This document shows positions 1 through 5,790 of a stretch of DNA of 5,926 bases, piece by piece (position 1 is the stretch's first letter; each line of letters starts with the position of its first letter). The notes below the pieces were generated by a model, which was given only the letters and a program-made list of their open reading frames with translations, ran no database searches and was not told the DNA's origin. The stretch comes from CAMEON01 sp045577755. Its GTDB lineage: Bacteria > Bacillota > Clostridia > Oscillospirales > CAG-272. The stretch is taken from positions 1 through 5,926 of the forward strand of contig JAZNJA010000199.1 in assembly GCA_045577755.1 (NCBI GenBank), read 5' to 3'. The translations under genes were made by a program, and so were the position numbers.

Positions 1-4
1 GGGG

Positions 5-22
5 CCCCGCCCCCACCCCCCC
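5..22. other. C-rich tract, G-quadruplex-capable on the minus strand
   Basis: Runs of 4, 5 and 7 C are separated by single bases (G at 9, A at 15) and preceded by GGGG at 1-4. Read on the minus strand this gives G7-T-G5-C-G4. The G7 run can be split into two triplets, which makes four G3 blocks with one-base loops, the tightest quadruplex pattern. Positions 1-8 are also a GGGGCCCC palindrome. Whether the tract lies in a gene tail or between genes cannot be told, because the window begins here. No function is assigned. Confidence 0.5.
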
Positions 23-26
23 GAAC

Positions 27-50
27 AAACCCTTTTTGCAAAAAGGGTTT
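27..50. terminator. Perfect 24-bp palindrome, probable intrinsic terminator of an upstream gene
   Basis: Positions 27-50 equal their own reverse complement (AAACCC, five T, GC, five A, GGGTTT). As RNA this folds into a stem with a CCC/GGG clamp and an A/T-rich upper part, flanked by A on the left and TTTT on the right (48-51). It could therefore stop transcription in either direction. It probably ends a gene lying before the window and separates it from the carboxyltransferase gene, which starts 65 bp downstream. I found no convincing promoter between 51 and 102, so some read-through into the next gene is possible. Confidence 0.6.
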
Positions 51-102
51 TCGTGGCTTCCCAAAAACCTTCAAGGGAATTTGGGTATTTACTGAAATTC
101 TG

Positions 103-109
103 AAAGGGA
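103..109 (+). promoter_or_regulatory. Ribosome binding site for the carboxyltransferase gene
   Basis: AAAGGGA lies 6 bases before the ATG at 116. It supports that start codon. No other in-frame start with a comparable site lies upstream. Confidence 0.7.
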
Positions 110-115
110 AATACT

Positions 116-1513
116 ATGAGCAAGGTAAAGATTACCGAGACCGTCCTGCGTGACTCCCACCAGTCCCTGATCGCCACCCGCATGACCACCGAGGAGATGC
201 TCCCCATCCTGTCCGCCATGGATGAGGTGGGCTACCACTCCCTGGAGGCTTGGGGCGGTGCTACCTTCGACTCCTGCATGCGATTCCTCAACGAGGATCC
301 CTGGGAGAGACTCCGCAAGATCCGCAACACCGTCAAGCGCACCAAGCTGCAGATGCTGTTCCGCGGCCAGAACATCCTGGGCTACCGCCACTACGCCGAC
401 GACGTGGTGGAGTACTTCGTACAGAAGTCTCTCGCCAACGGTATCGACATCATCCGTATCTTCGACGCGCTCAACGACCCGAGAAACCTCAAGACCGCCA
501 TCAATGCCACCATCCGCGAGGGCGGTCACGTCCAGGCGGCCTTCTCCTACACCACGGGCGCGGTCTATACCCTGGACTACTACGCCAAGTACGCCAAGCA
601 GCTTGAGGAAATGGGTGCCAACTCCATCTGTATCAAGGATATGTCGGGACTGCTGAAGCCCTACGATGCCTACGAGCTGGTCAAGACCCTGAAATCCAGC
701 GTCAAGATCCCCATCCAGCTCCATACCCACTACACCGCGGGTCTGGCCTCCATGACTGTTCTGAAGGCCGTAGAGGCCGGTGTGGACGTCATCGACACCG
801 CCATCTCCCCCATGGCGCTGGGTACCTCCCAGCCCCCCACAGAGCCCATCGTGGCTACCCTGGCGGGCACTCCCTACGACACGGGCCTTGACCTTACAAA
901 GCTGGATAAGATCACCAAGTATTTCACCCCTCTCCGCGAGAAGTACCTCAAGGAAGGCCTCATGGATCCCAAGGTCCTGAAGGTGGACGTCAACGCCCTT
1001 CTGTACCAGGTCCCCGGCGGTATGCTCTCCAACCTCATGTCCCAGCTGAAGCAGGCGGGCAAGGAGGAGAAGCTCACCGAGGTGCTGGAGGAGGTCCCCC
1101 GCGTCCGCGCCGACGTGGGCTATCCTCCCCTGGTCACCCCCTCCTCCCAGATCGTGGGTACTCAGGCCGTGTTCAACGTCCTCATGGGCGAGCGGTACAA
1201 GACCTGCACCAAGGAGTTCAAGGACATCGTCCTGGGCAAGTACGGTAAGACCCCCGTGGCCATCGACCCCGCCTTCGCCAAGAAGATCGTGGGCGACCAG
1301 ACCCCCATCACCTACCGTCCCGCCGACGACCTGGCCCCCGAGCTGGAGAAGCTCCGCGCCGAGATCCCCGCGGGCTACCTGGAGCAGGACGAGGACGTCC
1401 TGTCCTACGCCCTCTTCGATAAGGTGGCACTGAAGTTCTTCGAGTACAGAAAGAATCAGAAGTACGGCATCGACAAAAACGCCGACCACGCCGGCGGCGT
1501 CCATACCGTCTGA
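116..1513 (+). CDS. oadA: Oxaloacetate decarboxylase alpha / pyruvate carboxylase subunit B-type carboxyltransferase, without biotin domain
   Basis: This is the carboxyltransferase subunit of a biotin-dependent enzyme. It moves CO2 between an oxoacid (oxaloacetate/pyruvate) and a biotin carrier, in the cytoplasm or on the inner face of the membrane. Visible family marks are the N-terminal LRDSHQSLIATRM (11-23, metal ligand Asp13), EAWGGATFD (44-52), LFRGQN (81-86), the KDMSG loop with the Lys that is carbamylated in this family (Lys174), and the metal-binding LHTH (His203, His205). The HMGL-like TIM barrel fills roughly residues 1-260 and the conserved carboxyltransferase C-terminal domain about 280-440. 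Full OadA proteins run to about 590 residues and end in a biotinyl domain with an AMKM motif. This one stops at 465 with no such motif, so biotin must sit on a separate protein, as in many Clostridia. No carrier, beta or gamma subunit lies in the window. Transcarboxylase 5S subunit is the main alternative identity. Confidence 0.88.
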   Translation: MSKVKITETVLRDSHQSLIATRMTTEEMLPILSAMDEVGYHSLEAWGGATFDSCMRFLNEDPWERLRKIRNTVKRTKLQMLFRGQNILGYRHYADDVVEYFVQKSLANGIDIIRIFDALNDPRNLKTAINATIREGGHVQAAFSYTTGAVYTLDYYAKYAKQLEEMGANSICIKDMSGLLKPYDAYELVKTLKSSVKIPIQLHTHYTAGLASMTVLKAVEAGVDVIDTAISPMALGTSQPPTEPIVATLAGTPYDTGLDLTKLDKITKYFTPLREKYLKEGLMDPKVLKVDVNALLYQVPGGMLSNLMSQLKQAGKEEKLTEVLEEVPRVRADVGYPPLVTPSSQIVGTQAVFNVLMGERYKTCTKEFKDIVLGKYGKTPVAIDPAFAKKIVGDQTPITYRPADDLAPELEKLRAEIPAGYLEQDEDVLSYALFDKVALKFFEYRKNQKYGIDKNADHAGGVHTV

Positions 1514-1530
1514 TTTCCGAAATACGGAAA
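1514..1530 (+). other. Short hairpin directly after the carboxyltransferase stop codon
   Basis: TTTCCG (1514-1519) and CGGAAA (1525-1530) form a 6-bp stem with an AAATA loop, starting at the first base after the TGA. It is followed by AAGCC rather than a T run, so it is not a standard terminator by itself. It may protect the 3' end of the message. Confidence 0.35.
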
Positions 1531-1577
1531 AAGCCTCTCTGCGGAGCAATGTCATTCAGTTCATAAAATAGCAAAAG

Positions 1578-1627
1578 AAGAGAATGCACTTAACAAAGCA
1601 AAGAAGCGGAGTTAAGTGCATTTTCTT
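1578..1627. terminator. Long stem-loop terminator after the carboxyltransferase gene
   Basis: Positions 1578-1594 pair with 1611-1627 over 17 bp. The only irregular pair is G1582 with T1623, a G-U wobble in plus-strand RNA. The loop is 16 nt (1595-1610). The 3' arm ends in TTTTCTT, which serves as the U tract, and the 5' arm is A/G-rich, so the element could also act on the minus strand. It lies 64 bp after the stop codon, which is rather far but normal for a monocistronic end. The stem is longer than most intrinsic terminators, so part of a mobile or repeated element is an alternative. Confidence 0.65.
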
Positions 1628-1690
1628 GTAAAAAAGGCGCGACGAAAAGACAGAACGGAGATATATTTTTCAGGAAGAAATTGCGGCAAA

Positions 1691-1781
1691 TATGTACAGC
1701 GGCAGCGAAGTTCATTTTGTATAAATGCTTTCTGCTTTTCTGCTTAACGACTATGTGCGAGGGAATCCGTTCAGCGAAGTT
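1691..1781 (+). repeat. Imperfect direct repeat sharing TATGT and CAGCGAAGTT
   Basis: CAGCGAAGTT occurs at 1703-1712 and again at 1772-1781. Each copy is preceded by TATGT followed after one base by C (1691-1697 and 1752-1758). The second unit is about 8 bases longer between the two shared blocks. The arrangement suggests an old, diverged tandem duplication inside the non-coding region. Confidence 0.45.
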
Positions 1782-1831
1782 GTACATAGTCAGTCTTGCA
1801 AAGACTTCTTGGAGAATATTCTCCGTTTTTT
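1749..1831 (+). ncRNA. Candidate structured RNA: adjoining stem-loops ending in a terminator
   Basis: Three hairpins follow each other almost without gaps. The first pairs 1749-1760 with 1780-1791 (12 bp, two of them G-U) around a 19-nt loop. The second, starting at the very next base, pairs AGTCTT (1792-1797) with AAGACT (1801-1806) around GCA. The third is the palindrome 1811-1824, followed by six T at 1826-1831. Stem, stem, terminator is the usual shape of a small RNA 3' end or of a regulated leader. It does not match the 6S, SRP, tmRNA or RNase P signatures I know. A TATAAA at 1720-1725 and a TATATT at 1662-1667 could be -10 boxes, but neither has a good -35, so the 5' end is unknown. No gene follows within 300 bases, which favours a free small RNA over a riboswitch. 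Confidence 0.35.
1811..1831 (+). terminator. Intrinsic terminator (GGAGAATATTCTCC plus six T)
   Basis: The 14-bp perfect palindrome at 1811-1824 folds into a 5-bp stem with a 4-nt loop. It is followed by one G and then TTTTTT at 1826-1831. The T run on the plus side only gives it a direction. The stem is short, so its strength is uncertain. No protein gene ends just before it, which points to a non-coding transcript as its client. Confidence 0.5.
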
Positions 1832-1850
1832 AGAGTGGAAATACCACTTT
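1832..1850 (+). terminator. Second hairpin directly after the T run, possible back-up terminator
   Basis: AGAGTGG (1832-1838) pairs with CCACTTT (1844-1850), 7 bp including one G-U pair, with an AAATA loop. T-rich sequence (TTTT at 1848-1851, then CGGG and five T) follows. Placed directly behind 1811-1831, it looks like a tandem terminator. Confidence 0.35.
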
Positions 1851-1960
1851 TCGGGTTTTTGAAACATAAAAAGCAACTGCATCAACCGTTTTGCTATCTT
1901 CTGCCCATGTGGTTGCAGGTACGAAACAGTGTCCCCGAAAGGTTAACCTACAAATGCTCT

Positions 1961-1998
1961 CCTCATCCGTCACCCGCTAAAGCGGGTGCCGCATCCCC
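1961..1998 (+). repeat. Palindromic intergenic repeat, copy 1 (second hairpin degenerate)
   Basis: CCTCATCC is followed by CACCCGCT-AA-AGCGGGTG (1971-1988), an 8-bp GC-rich hairpin, and then by a C-rich tail (GCATCCCC). The order CCTCATCC, hairpin, C-rich block recurs at 5792-5835, where a complete second hairpin is kept. Short repeats of this type (CCTCATCC, a palindrome, then CCTTCCCC/GGGGAAGG) resemble ones I recall between genes of gut Clostridia. Here the second palindrome is lost, so this is probably an older copy. Confidence 0.55.
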
Positions 1999-2078
1999 GA
2001 TAAACCGAAATTTGAATCCCCAACCGCCCCATTCTCCGTCAAAACGCAAAATTCCTCCTTCATTTCACCAATAACATA

Positions 2079-2107
2079 TTGCAATTTACCGAAAAATATG
2101 GTATGAT
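2079..2107 (+). promoter_or_regulatory. Sigma-A-type promoter of the lipoprotein operon
   Basis: A -35 box TTGCAA (2079-2084, four of six consensus bases) is separated by exactly 17 bp from a -10 box TATGAT (2102-2107, five of six). A TG at 2099-2100 makes it an extended -10. Transcription would start near 2114, leaving a short leader of about 25 nt with the ribosome site. It is the clearest promoter in the window. Confidence 0.7.
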
Positions 2108-2114
2108 ATCCATA
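2097..2114. promoter_or_regulatory. Possible operator: inverted repeat overlapping the -10 box
   Basis: TATGG (2097-2101) and CCATA (2110-2114) are inverted repeats with an 8-bp spacer that contains the whole -10 box. A repressor bound here would block the polymerase. The arms are only 5 bp and no regulator gene is adjacent, so this may be chance. Confidence 0.25.
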
Positions 2115-2124
2115 CCCCCCAACA

Positions 2125-2132
2125 AAGGAGAT
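2125..2132 (+). promoter_or_regulatory. Ribosome binding site of the lipoprotein gene
   Basis: AAAGGAGA has its AGGAG core at 2126-2130, 9 bases before the ATG at 2140. This strong site fixes the start codon. Confidence 0.75.
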
Positions 2133-2139
2133 CAAGATC

Positions 2140-4533
2140 ATGAAGCAAAAGAAGGAACGCATCCTGCTCACGGCCATCCTCGCCGTGACCCTTTTGTCCC
2201 TGGCTCTCTTTGCCGTCGCCTGTACGGGCACGGAAGACCCCAAGGATACCGACCCCGCTACCGAGGCGGACACCACCGCCGAGACCCCCAAGAACACAGA
2301 ACAGGAGACCGAGCCCATGACCGATCCCGTCACCGAAGCCCCCACCGAGGAAGTCACCCAGCCTCTTGAGGACCCCGCCCTGAACGTCTTCCCCGAGGGC
2401 GGAGACAACATCGGGATCGGCATCTTCTGGGAGCCTCCCTATCAGTATACCACCCCCGAGCAGTACGATTGGATCCGCGACGCCAATATCACCTTCATCG
2501 AGATCACCAACCGTGAGGGGGCTATCCATAAGGAAGCCAACGATCTCCAGCTCAAGCTGGCCGCCGAGCGGGGCCTCAACGTGGCCTATTCGGTGGGCGT
2601 GGACGGGAAGGATCTTCTCCGTATGACCGAGCAGGAGATCATCGACTACATGACCGAGTTGAAGAAGAACCCCATCATCACGGATATCCACGTCCGTGAC
2701 GAGCCCGCCGAGCCTTGGGTCTATTCCGCCGCCTGCCGCGCCATCATGAAGGCGGGGATCAACCCCAGACTGAACTTTCTCCCCTACTGGGCTACCTGGG
2801 TCTTTGAGAACTACCAAGGCCACGTGGAGGACACCGTCATTGAGGCAGGGAAGGAGAACTACGGCACCCTCTGCTACGATCACTACCCCTTCCCCTACAA
2901 CGGCGGCGACCCCGATATGTTCTACAATCTCAATCTGTTCCGTGAAATCGGCCTGAAGTACGACGTGCCCACCGCCTTCTACATCCAGTCCATCGGCGAG
3001 GGCGGCAACTTCCGTCGCACCAACGGCGGCGAGATCCGCTACCACACCTCGGCGGGTCTGGCCTACGGTCTCAAATCCATGACCTACTTCACCTGGTGGA
3101 CAACAGGCTTCTGTGATCCCAAGGACTACGCCATCATCTCCCCCTACGGCGAGAAGACCGATATCTACGACGACGTGGCCTCCATCAACGCCCAGATCCT
3201 CAAGGTCGGTCCCGTCCTGTCCCGCCTGGACGCCCTGGAGATCCACCACACGGGCGGTAGCGAGACGGGGATCACCCGATGCGATCCCGCCGACGTACCG
3301 CTCTACGCCAAGCCCAAGTCCCGCTACGGCGTCATCATCTCCCTCATGGAGGACAGAGAGACGGGCCGTGACTACATCATGCTGGTCAACAAGAACTACA
3401 AGAAGGAGACCTCCTACGAGTTCGAACTGACCGACAAGATCACCCATCTCTATAACCTGAACAATGGCGCCTATGAGGAGTTGGACATCTCCTCGGGCAA
3501 GGTCACCTTCAACTTTGAGCCCGGCGGCTTCTACCTCCTGGCCGTAGGTCAGCATGATAATATCGTGGATAAGCAGTGGGACAAGTCCGCCAACCTCGCC
3601 GAGGGCAAGGCCCCCGCGGTGGAGTCCTCTGTCCACGGCGGCGGCTACTACGCATACACCCTCACCGACGGCATCCGCGACAACAGTATTCCCACCGCCC
3701 TCGGCTACCGCTGTACCAAGAACACGGGCTTTGCGGAGGTGGATCTGGGCCGTGTGACCACCGTCAACCGCGTGGATATCTACCCCACGGGCACCAAGTT
3801 CACCCGCGGCCAGACCTTCCCCACGGAGTTTACGGTTGAGGTCTCCGCCGACGGCAAGGCCTGGGTCAAGGTCGTGGAGAAGAAGAACTACACCGACTGC
3901 CTCACCGCCATCCCCAGCTTCACCTTTGAGGCCGTGGAGGCTCGCTATATCCGCATGAACGTCACCAAGGGCTGTGCATCCGGGGGCTTTGAGATCGCCG
4001 AGATCGAGGTCTACAACGACGACGGCACCATCCCCGCGCCCGATAACGGAAACCTCTATCTCATCCCCGGCAGTGAGCCTGCGGGCACCAACGTGGCCCT
4101 GGATCGTGGCGTCACCGCCTCCAGCCACGTGACAGGCTGGGAGCCCTCGGGCTTGACCAACGGAAGCCGTGAGTCGGGTGCCTGGACATCGGCGATCAAT
4201 CGCCATCCCACCGCCGACCACGGCGAGGAGTGGGTGCTGATCGACCTGGCCTACGCCTACGACATCGACAAGGTGGTCCTCTTCGGCCGCTCGGGGGACG
4301 ATTATTTCCCCTATAAGTTCCGTATCGAGGTCTCCGAGGACGGCAAGACCTACCAAAACGTCTATGAGGGCGAGTGTCCCGAGAAGCGTCAGGGTCAACA
4401 GCCCTTTGAATGTGTCCTGGAGAACGTCAAGGCCCGCTACGTCCGCATTGTGGGCTACTCCCTAAGAGATCAGGCAGGCTTCAACGACGGCCATCTGTTC
4501 TCGCTTTGCGAGGTGGAGATCTACAACAAGTAA
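2140..4533 (+). CDS. Surface lipoprotein with glycosidase-like TIM-barrel domain and two discoidin (F5/8 type C, CBM32-like) domains
   Basis: The 797-residue protein is probably anchored outside the membrane and binds, and perhaps cleaves, glycans. Residues 1-27 are a basic and hydrophobic signal ending FAVA-C28, an acceptable lipobox. Residues 29-80 are a Thr/Glu/Asp/Pro linker. From about 90 to 375 the strand-helix rhythm looks like a clan-A glycosidase barrel. HVRDEP (184-189) fits an acid/base Glu188 after strand 4, IGEGG (285-289) offers Glu287 as a nucleophile about 100 residues on, and GLKSMTYFTWW (310-320) reads like a strand-8 segment. A small beta domain follows (about 385-470). Discoidin-like domains lie at about 483-626 (ANLAEGK to IAEIEVYND) and 649-796 (TNVALDRGVTASS to LCEVEIYN). 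I cannot assign a GH family or a substrate. Catalytic roles are inferred from spacing only, and a non-catalytic binding protein remains possible. It has its own promoter and leads a probable operon with the next gene, 48 bp downstream. Confidence 0.75.
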   Translation: MKQKKERILLTAILAVTLLSLALFAVACTGTEDPKDTDPATEADTTAETPKNTEQETEPMTDPVTEAPTEEVTQPLEDPALNVFPEGGDNIGIGIFWEPPYQYTTPEQYDWIRDANITFIEITNREGAIHKEANDLQLKLAAERGLNVAYSVGVDGKDLLRMTEQEIIDYMTELKKNPIITDIHVRDEPAEPWVYSAACRAIMKAGINPRLNFLPYWATWVFENYQGHVEDTVIEAGKENYGTLCYDHYPFPYNGGDPDMFYNLNLFREIGLKYDVPTAFYIQSIGEGGNFRRTNGGEIRYHTSAGLAYGLKSMTYFTWWTTGFCDPKDYAIISPYGEKTDIYDDVASINAQILKVGPVLSRLDALEIHHTGGSETGITRCDPADVPLYAKPKSRYGVIISLMEDRETGRDYIMLVNKNYKKETSYEFELTDKITHLYNLNNGAYEELDISSGKVTFNFEPGGFYLLAVGQHDNIVDKQWDKSANLAEGKAPAVESSVHGGGYYAYTLTDGIRDNSIPTALGYRCTKNTGFAEVDLGRVTTVNRVDIYPTGTKFTRGQTFPTEFTVEVSADGKAWVKVVEKKNYTDCLTAIPSFTFEAVEARYIRMNVTKGCASGGFEIAEIEVYNDDGTIPAPDNGNLYLIPGSEPAGTNVALDRGVTASSHVTGWEPSGLTNGSRESGAWTSAINRHPTADHGEEWVLIDLAYAYDIDKVVLFGRSGDDYFPYKFRIEVSEDGKTYQNVYEGECPEKRQGQQPFECVLENVKARYVRIVGYSLRDQAGFNDGHLFSLCEVEIYNK

Positions 4534-4567
4534 TCCCATTCAACACGGCCAAAATGCCCATAGGCAG

Positions 4568-4573
4568 AAAGGA
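4568..4573 (+). promoter_or_regulatory. Ribosome binding site of the small membrane protein gene
   Basis: AAAGGA lies 8 bases before the ATG at 4582. No promoter is visible in the 48-bp gap after the lipoprotein gene, which supports co-transcription. Confidence 0.65.
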
Positions 4574-4581
4574 AAAACACC

Positions 4582-4962
4582 ATGAAAAAGAAAATTTGGT
4601 TCTGGCTTTGTATGGTCGAAGCCGCGATTATTCTGGTGGGCGGTTGCGCCCTGCTCTTCGCCACCCCCTCGGTCACATACGAGGGGGAGATGGATATTCA
4701 GGCGTATCTGGAGGATATTCCTGAAGGGAACAACAACTCCCCCGAGGCCGGGTACATTCCCGACGCGAAGATCGCCGCCGCAGTTGGCGGTGTCGTTATC
4801 GACCAACTGACCGGAAAGCATCTGTTCGGTGCGGTTACGGTCTCCTACGATCCCGATGCCCGTCTGTGGCTGGTGCACAAAGGCTATTTCCCCCATGCGG
4901 GAGGCTATGTGATCATTGAGCAGGACAGCGGAAGGATCGTAACGGCCCTTTTGTGCAAGTAA
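4582..4962 (+). CDS. Small membrane-anchored protein resembling NTF2-fold immunity proteins
   Basis: This 126-residue protein starts with MKKK and a hydrophobic segment (about 5-28). VGGC (19-22) could be a lipobox, otherwise the segment is a single membrane anchor. Glu13 inside it is unusual. A polar stretch (30-55) leads to a globular domain at 57-126: YIPDAKIAAAVGGVVIDQLTG, then LWLVHKGYFPHAGGYVIIEQ, then DSGRIVTALLCK. This order (Asp-Ala helix, Trp-Leu-Val strand, Gly-Gly, hydrophobic-Glu strand, DG/DSGRI end) resembles the NTF2-fold immunity family (YokK-like, the kind classed as PF15631). The resemblance is from memory, not from a search. No toxin gene is adjacent, so an immunity role is not supported by context, and the fold may serve another purpose beside the lipoprotein. 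It is probably the second gene of the operon starting at 2140 and is followed at once by a terminator. Confidence 0.7.
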   Translation: MKKKIWFWLCMVEAAIILVGGCALLFATPSVTYEGEMDIQAYLEDIPEGNNNSPEAGYIPDAKIAAAVGGVVIDQLTGKHLFGAVTVSYDPDARLWLVHKGYFPHAGGYVIIEQDSGRIVTALLCK

Positions 4963-5002
4963 AAAAGAGATCCCCGTCTCATAGCGAGGCGGGGACATTT
5001 TT
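4962..5002. terminator. Bidirectional terminator between convergent genes
   Basis: TCCCCGTCTC (4971-4980) pairs with GAGGCGGGGA (4986-4995), 10 bp with one G-U pair and a 5-nt ATAGC loop. On the plus strand it is followed by five T (4998-5002). On the minus strand it is followed by TCTC and then six T, the complement of AAAAAA just after the stop of the small membrane gene. It can therefore end both the lipoprotein operon and tepA, whose stop codons are only 46 bp apart. Confidence 0.85.
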
Positions 5003-5008
5003 GAGGAA

Positions 5009-5728
5009 TCATTTGCGGCTACGGTTTGATTGGATCATGTTCTTCAAAAACTCAAGCGCGGCATCCAGCCCCCCGACCTCGTCGATCAAACCCAGGCGCA
5101 CCGCCTCCTCTCCGTTCAGGATGCTTCCGATGTCGTTGGCGATCTCGTCGGGCTTCATCATGAGTGATCGAAGCGTTTCCTTGTCCGCGCGGCTATGGTT
5201 CGCTACGAATGTGAGGATCCGCTCCTGCATATCGTGGAAATACCGATACGTCTGCGGCGCGCCGATGACGGTACCGCTGATGCGGACGGGGTGGATGGTC
5301 ATGGTAGCGGAGGGAACTATGAAGGATTTCTTGCCCGCCACCGCCAAGGGGACCCCGATGGAGTGGCTTCCACCCAGCACAAGGGTCACTGTGGGCTTTT
5401 TCATGGAAGCGATCAATTCCGCCAAAGCCAGCCCTGCCTCCACGTCCCCGCCCATGGTATTGAGGATCACCAGAAGCCCGTCAAACTCGTGGTTTTCCTC
5501 CACCGAGACGAGGAGCGGGATCAGCTGCTCATATTTGGTGGCTTTCTGCCCCTCGGGAAGGACGTAATGGCCCTCGATCTGACCGATAACGGACAGGCAG
5601 TAGATAGTATCTTCGCCATTCTTGACCGCCACCGAGGCCGATCGGTCGATGGTCTCCAGCACCTGCTCGGTCTCACGGTTGGCTTCCTCGTTTTTCGTTG
5701 CGGGGGAAGGGATTTCGGTGTCTTTCAT
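5009..5728 (-). CDS. tepA: TepA-type ClpP-family serine protease (translocation-enhancing protein, YmfB-like)
   Basis: This is a cytoplasmic ClpP/crotonase-fold serine peptidase of the TepA family. In Bacillus TepA was linked to protein export and later to spore protein breakdown during outgrowth. The match is strong throughout: IGQIEGHYVLPEGQKATKYE, LLVILNTMGGDVEAGLALAE, LVLGGSHSIGVP, ATMTIHPVR, then GEEAVRLGLIDEVGG. Counted from the ATG at 5728 (239 residues), the probable triad is Ser123 in GSHSIG, His146 in TIHPV and Asp199 in NDIG, aligned with the ClpP triad, so it should be active. The first about 30 residues are polar and variable, with no signal peptide. An in-frame TTG at 5743 would add five residues, but the AAAGGA ribosome site lies between the two starts and fits only the ATG. 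Unlike standard ClpP there is no chaperone gene nearby. FtsK/SpoIIIE, a common neighbour of tepA in relatives, is not in the window. The gene converges on the lipoprotein operon. Confidence 0.9.
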   Translation of the reverse strand: MKDTEIPSPATKNEEANRETEQVLETIDRSASVAVKNGEDTIYCLSVIGQIEGHYVLPEGQKATKYEQLIPLLVSVEENHEFDGLLVILNTMGGDVEAGLALAELIASMKKPTVTLVLGGSHSIGVPLAVAGKKSFIVPSATMTIHPVRISGTVIGAPQTYRYFHDMQERILTFVANHSRADKETLRSLMMKPDEIANDIGSILNGEEAVRLGLIDEVGGLDAALEFLKNMIQSNRSRK

Positions 5729-5734
5729 ATGGGA

Positions 5735-5740
5735 TCCTTT
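5735..5740 (-). promoter_or_regulatory. Ribosome binding site that decides the tepA start
   Basis: On the minus strand AAAGGA (5740 to 5735) stands 6 bases before the ATG at 5728. It lies inside the longer TTG-initiated frame (from 5743), so it rejects that start. Confidence 0.75.
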
Positions 5741-5790
5741 CAAATTTGGGTTTATCGGTCTGACGGAACAGAGTGGAATTGGGAAGGGTG

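Larger units (their letters stand above)
1514..2139. other. 626-bp gene-free, AT-richer region with many inverted repeats
   Basis: Base composition shifts visibly from the GC-rich genes on both sides to A/T-rich sequence. No open frame here has a ribosome site. The longest candidates, 65 codons on the minus strand (1787-1590) and 92 codons on the plus strand (1796-2074), lack one and resemble no family I know. The stretch holds two or three terminator-like hairpins, a chain of stem-loops, an imperfect internal repeat, a short palindrome at 1940-1949 (AGGTTAACCT), a palindromic repeat copy, and finally the promoter of the lipoprotein operon. Each is listed separately. This much structure suggests regulatory RNA or inserted non-coding repeats rather than a decayed gene. 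Confidence 0.6.

Noticed and set aside
51..102. Promoter between the first palindrome and the carboxyltransferase gene
   Set aside because: TATTTA at 86-91 is -10-like, but the matching -35 position is AAAAAC, which fits poorly.
89..1555. 488-codon open frame on the minus strand
   Set aside because: It is antisense to the carboxyltransferase, rich in Val, Gly, Leu, Asp and His as expected from the complement of GC-rich codons, and has no family likeness.
1660..1725. TATATT (1662-1667) and TATAAA (1720-1725) as -10 boxes of a small RNA promoter
   Set aside because: No acceptable -35 box lies 16-18 bp upstream of either and no extended TG is in place. In AT-rich DNA such hexamers arise by chance.
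1590..1787. 65-codon open frame on the minus strand in the AT-rich island
   Set aside because: It has no ribosome site before either ATG, no family likeness, and overlaps the structured repeats. It could be a remnant, but this cannot be supported.
1796..2074. 92-codon open frame on the plus strand
   Set aside because: It runs through two terminator-like hairpins and a palindromic repeat, lacks a ribosome site, and ends in a low-complexity Pro/Ser tail.
2086..4398. 770-codon open frame on the minus strand
   Set aside because: It is antisense to the lipoprotein gene with the same skewed composition. Scarcity of TTA, CTA and TCA codons in the real gene explains the lack of stops.
4540..4998. 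152-codon open frame on the minus strand
   Set aside because: It is antisense to the small membrane protein gene, and its start lies inside the terminator stem-loop region.
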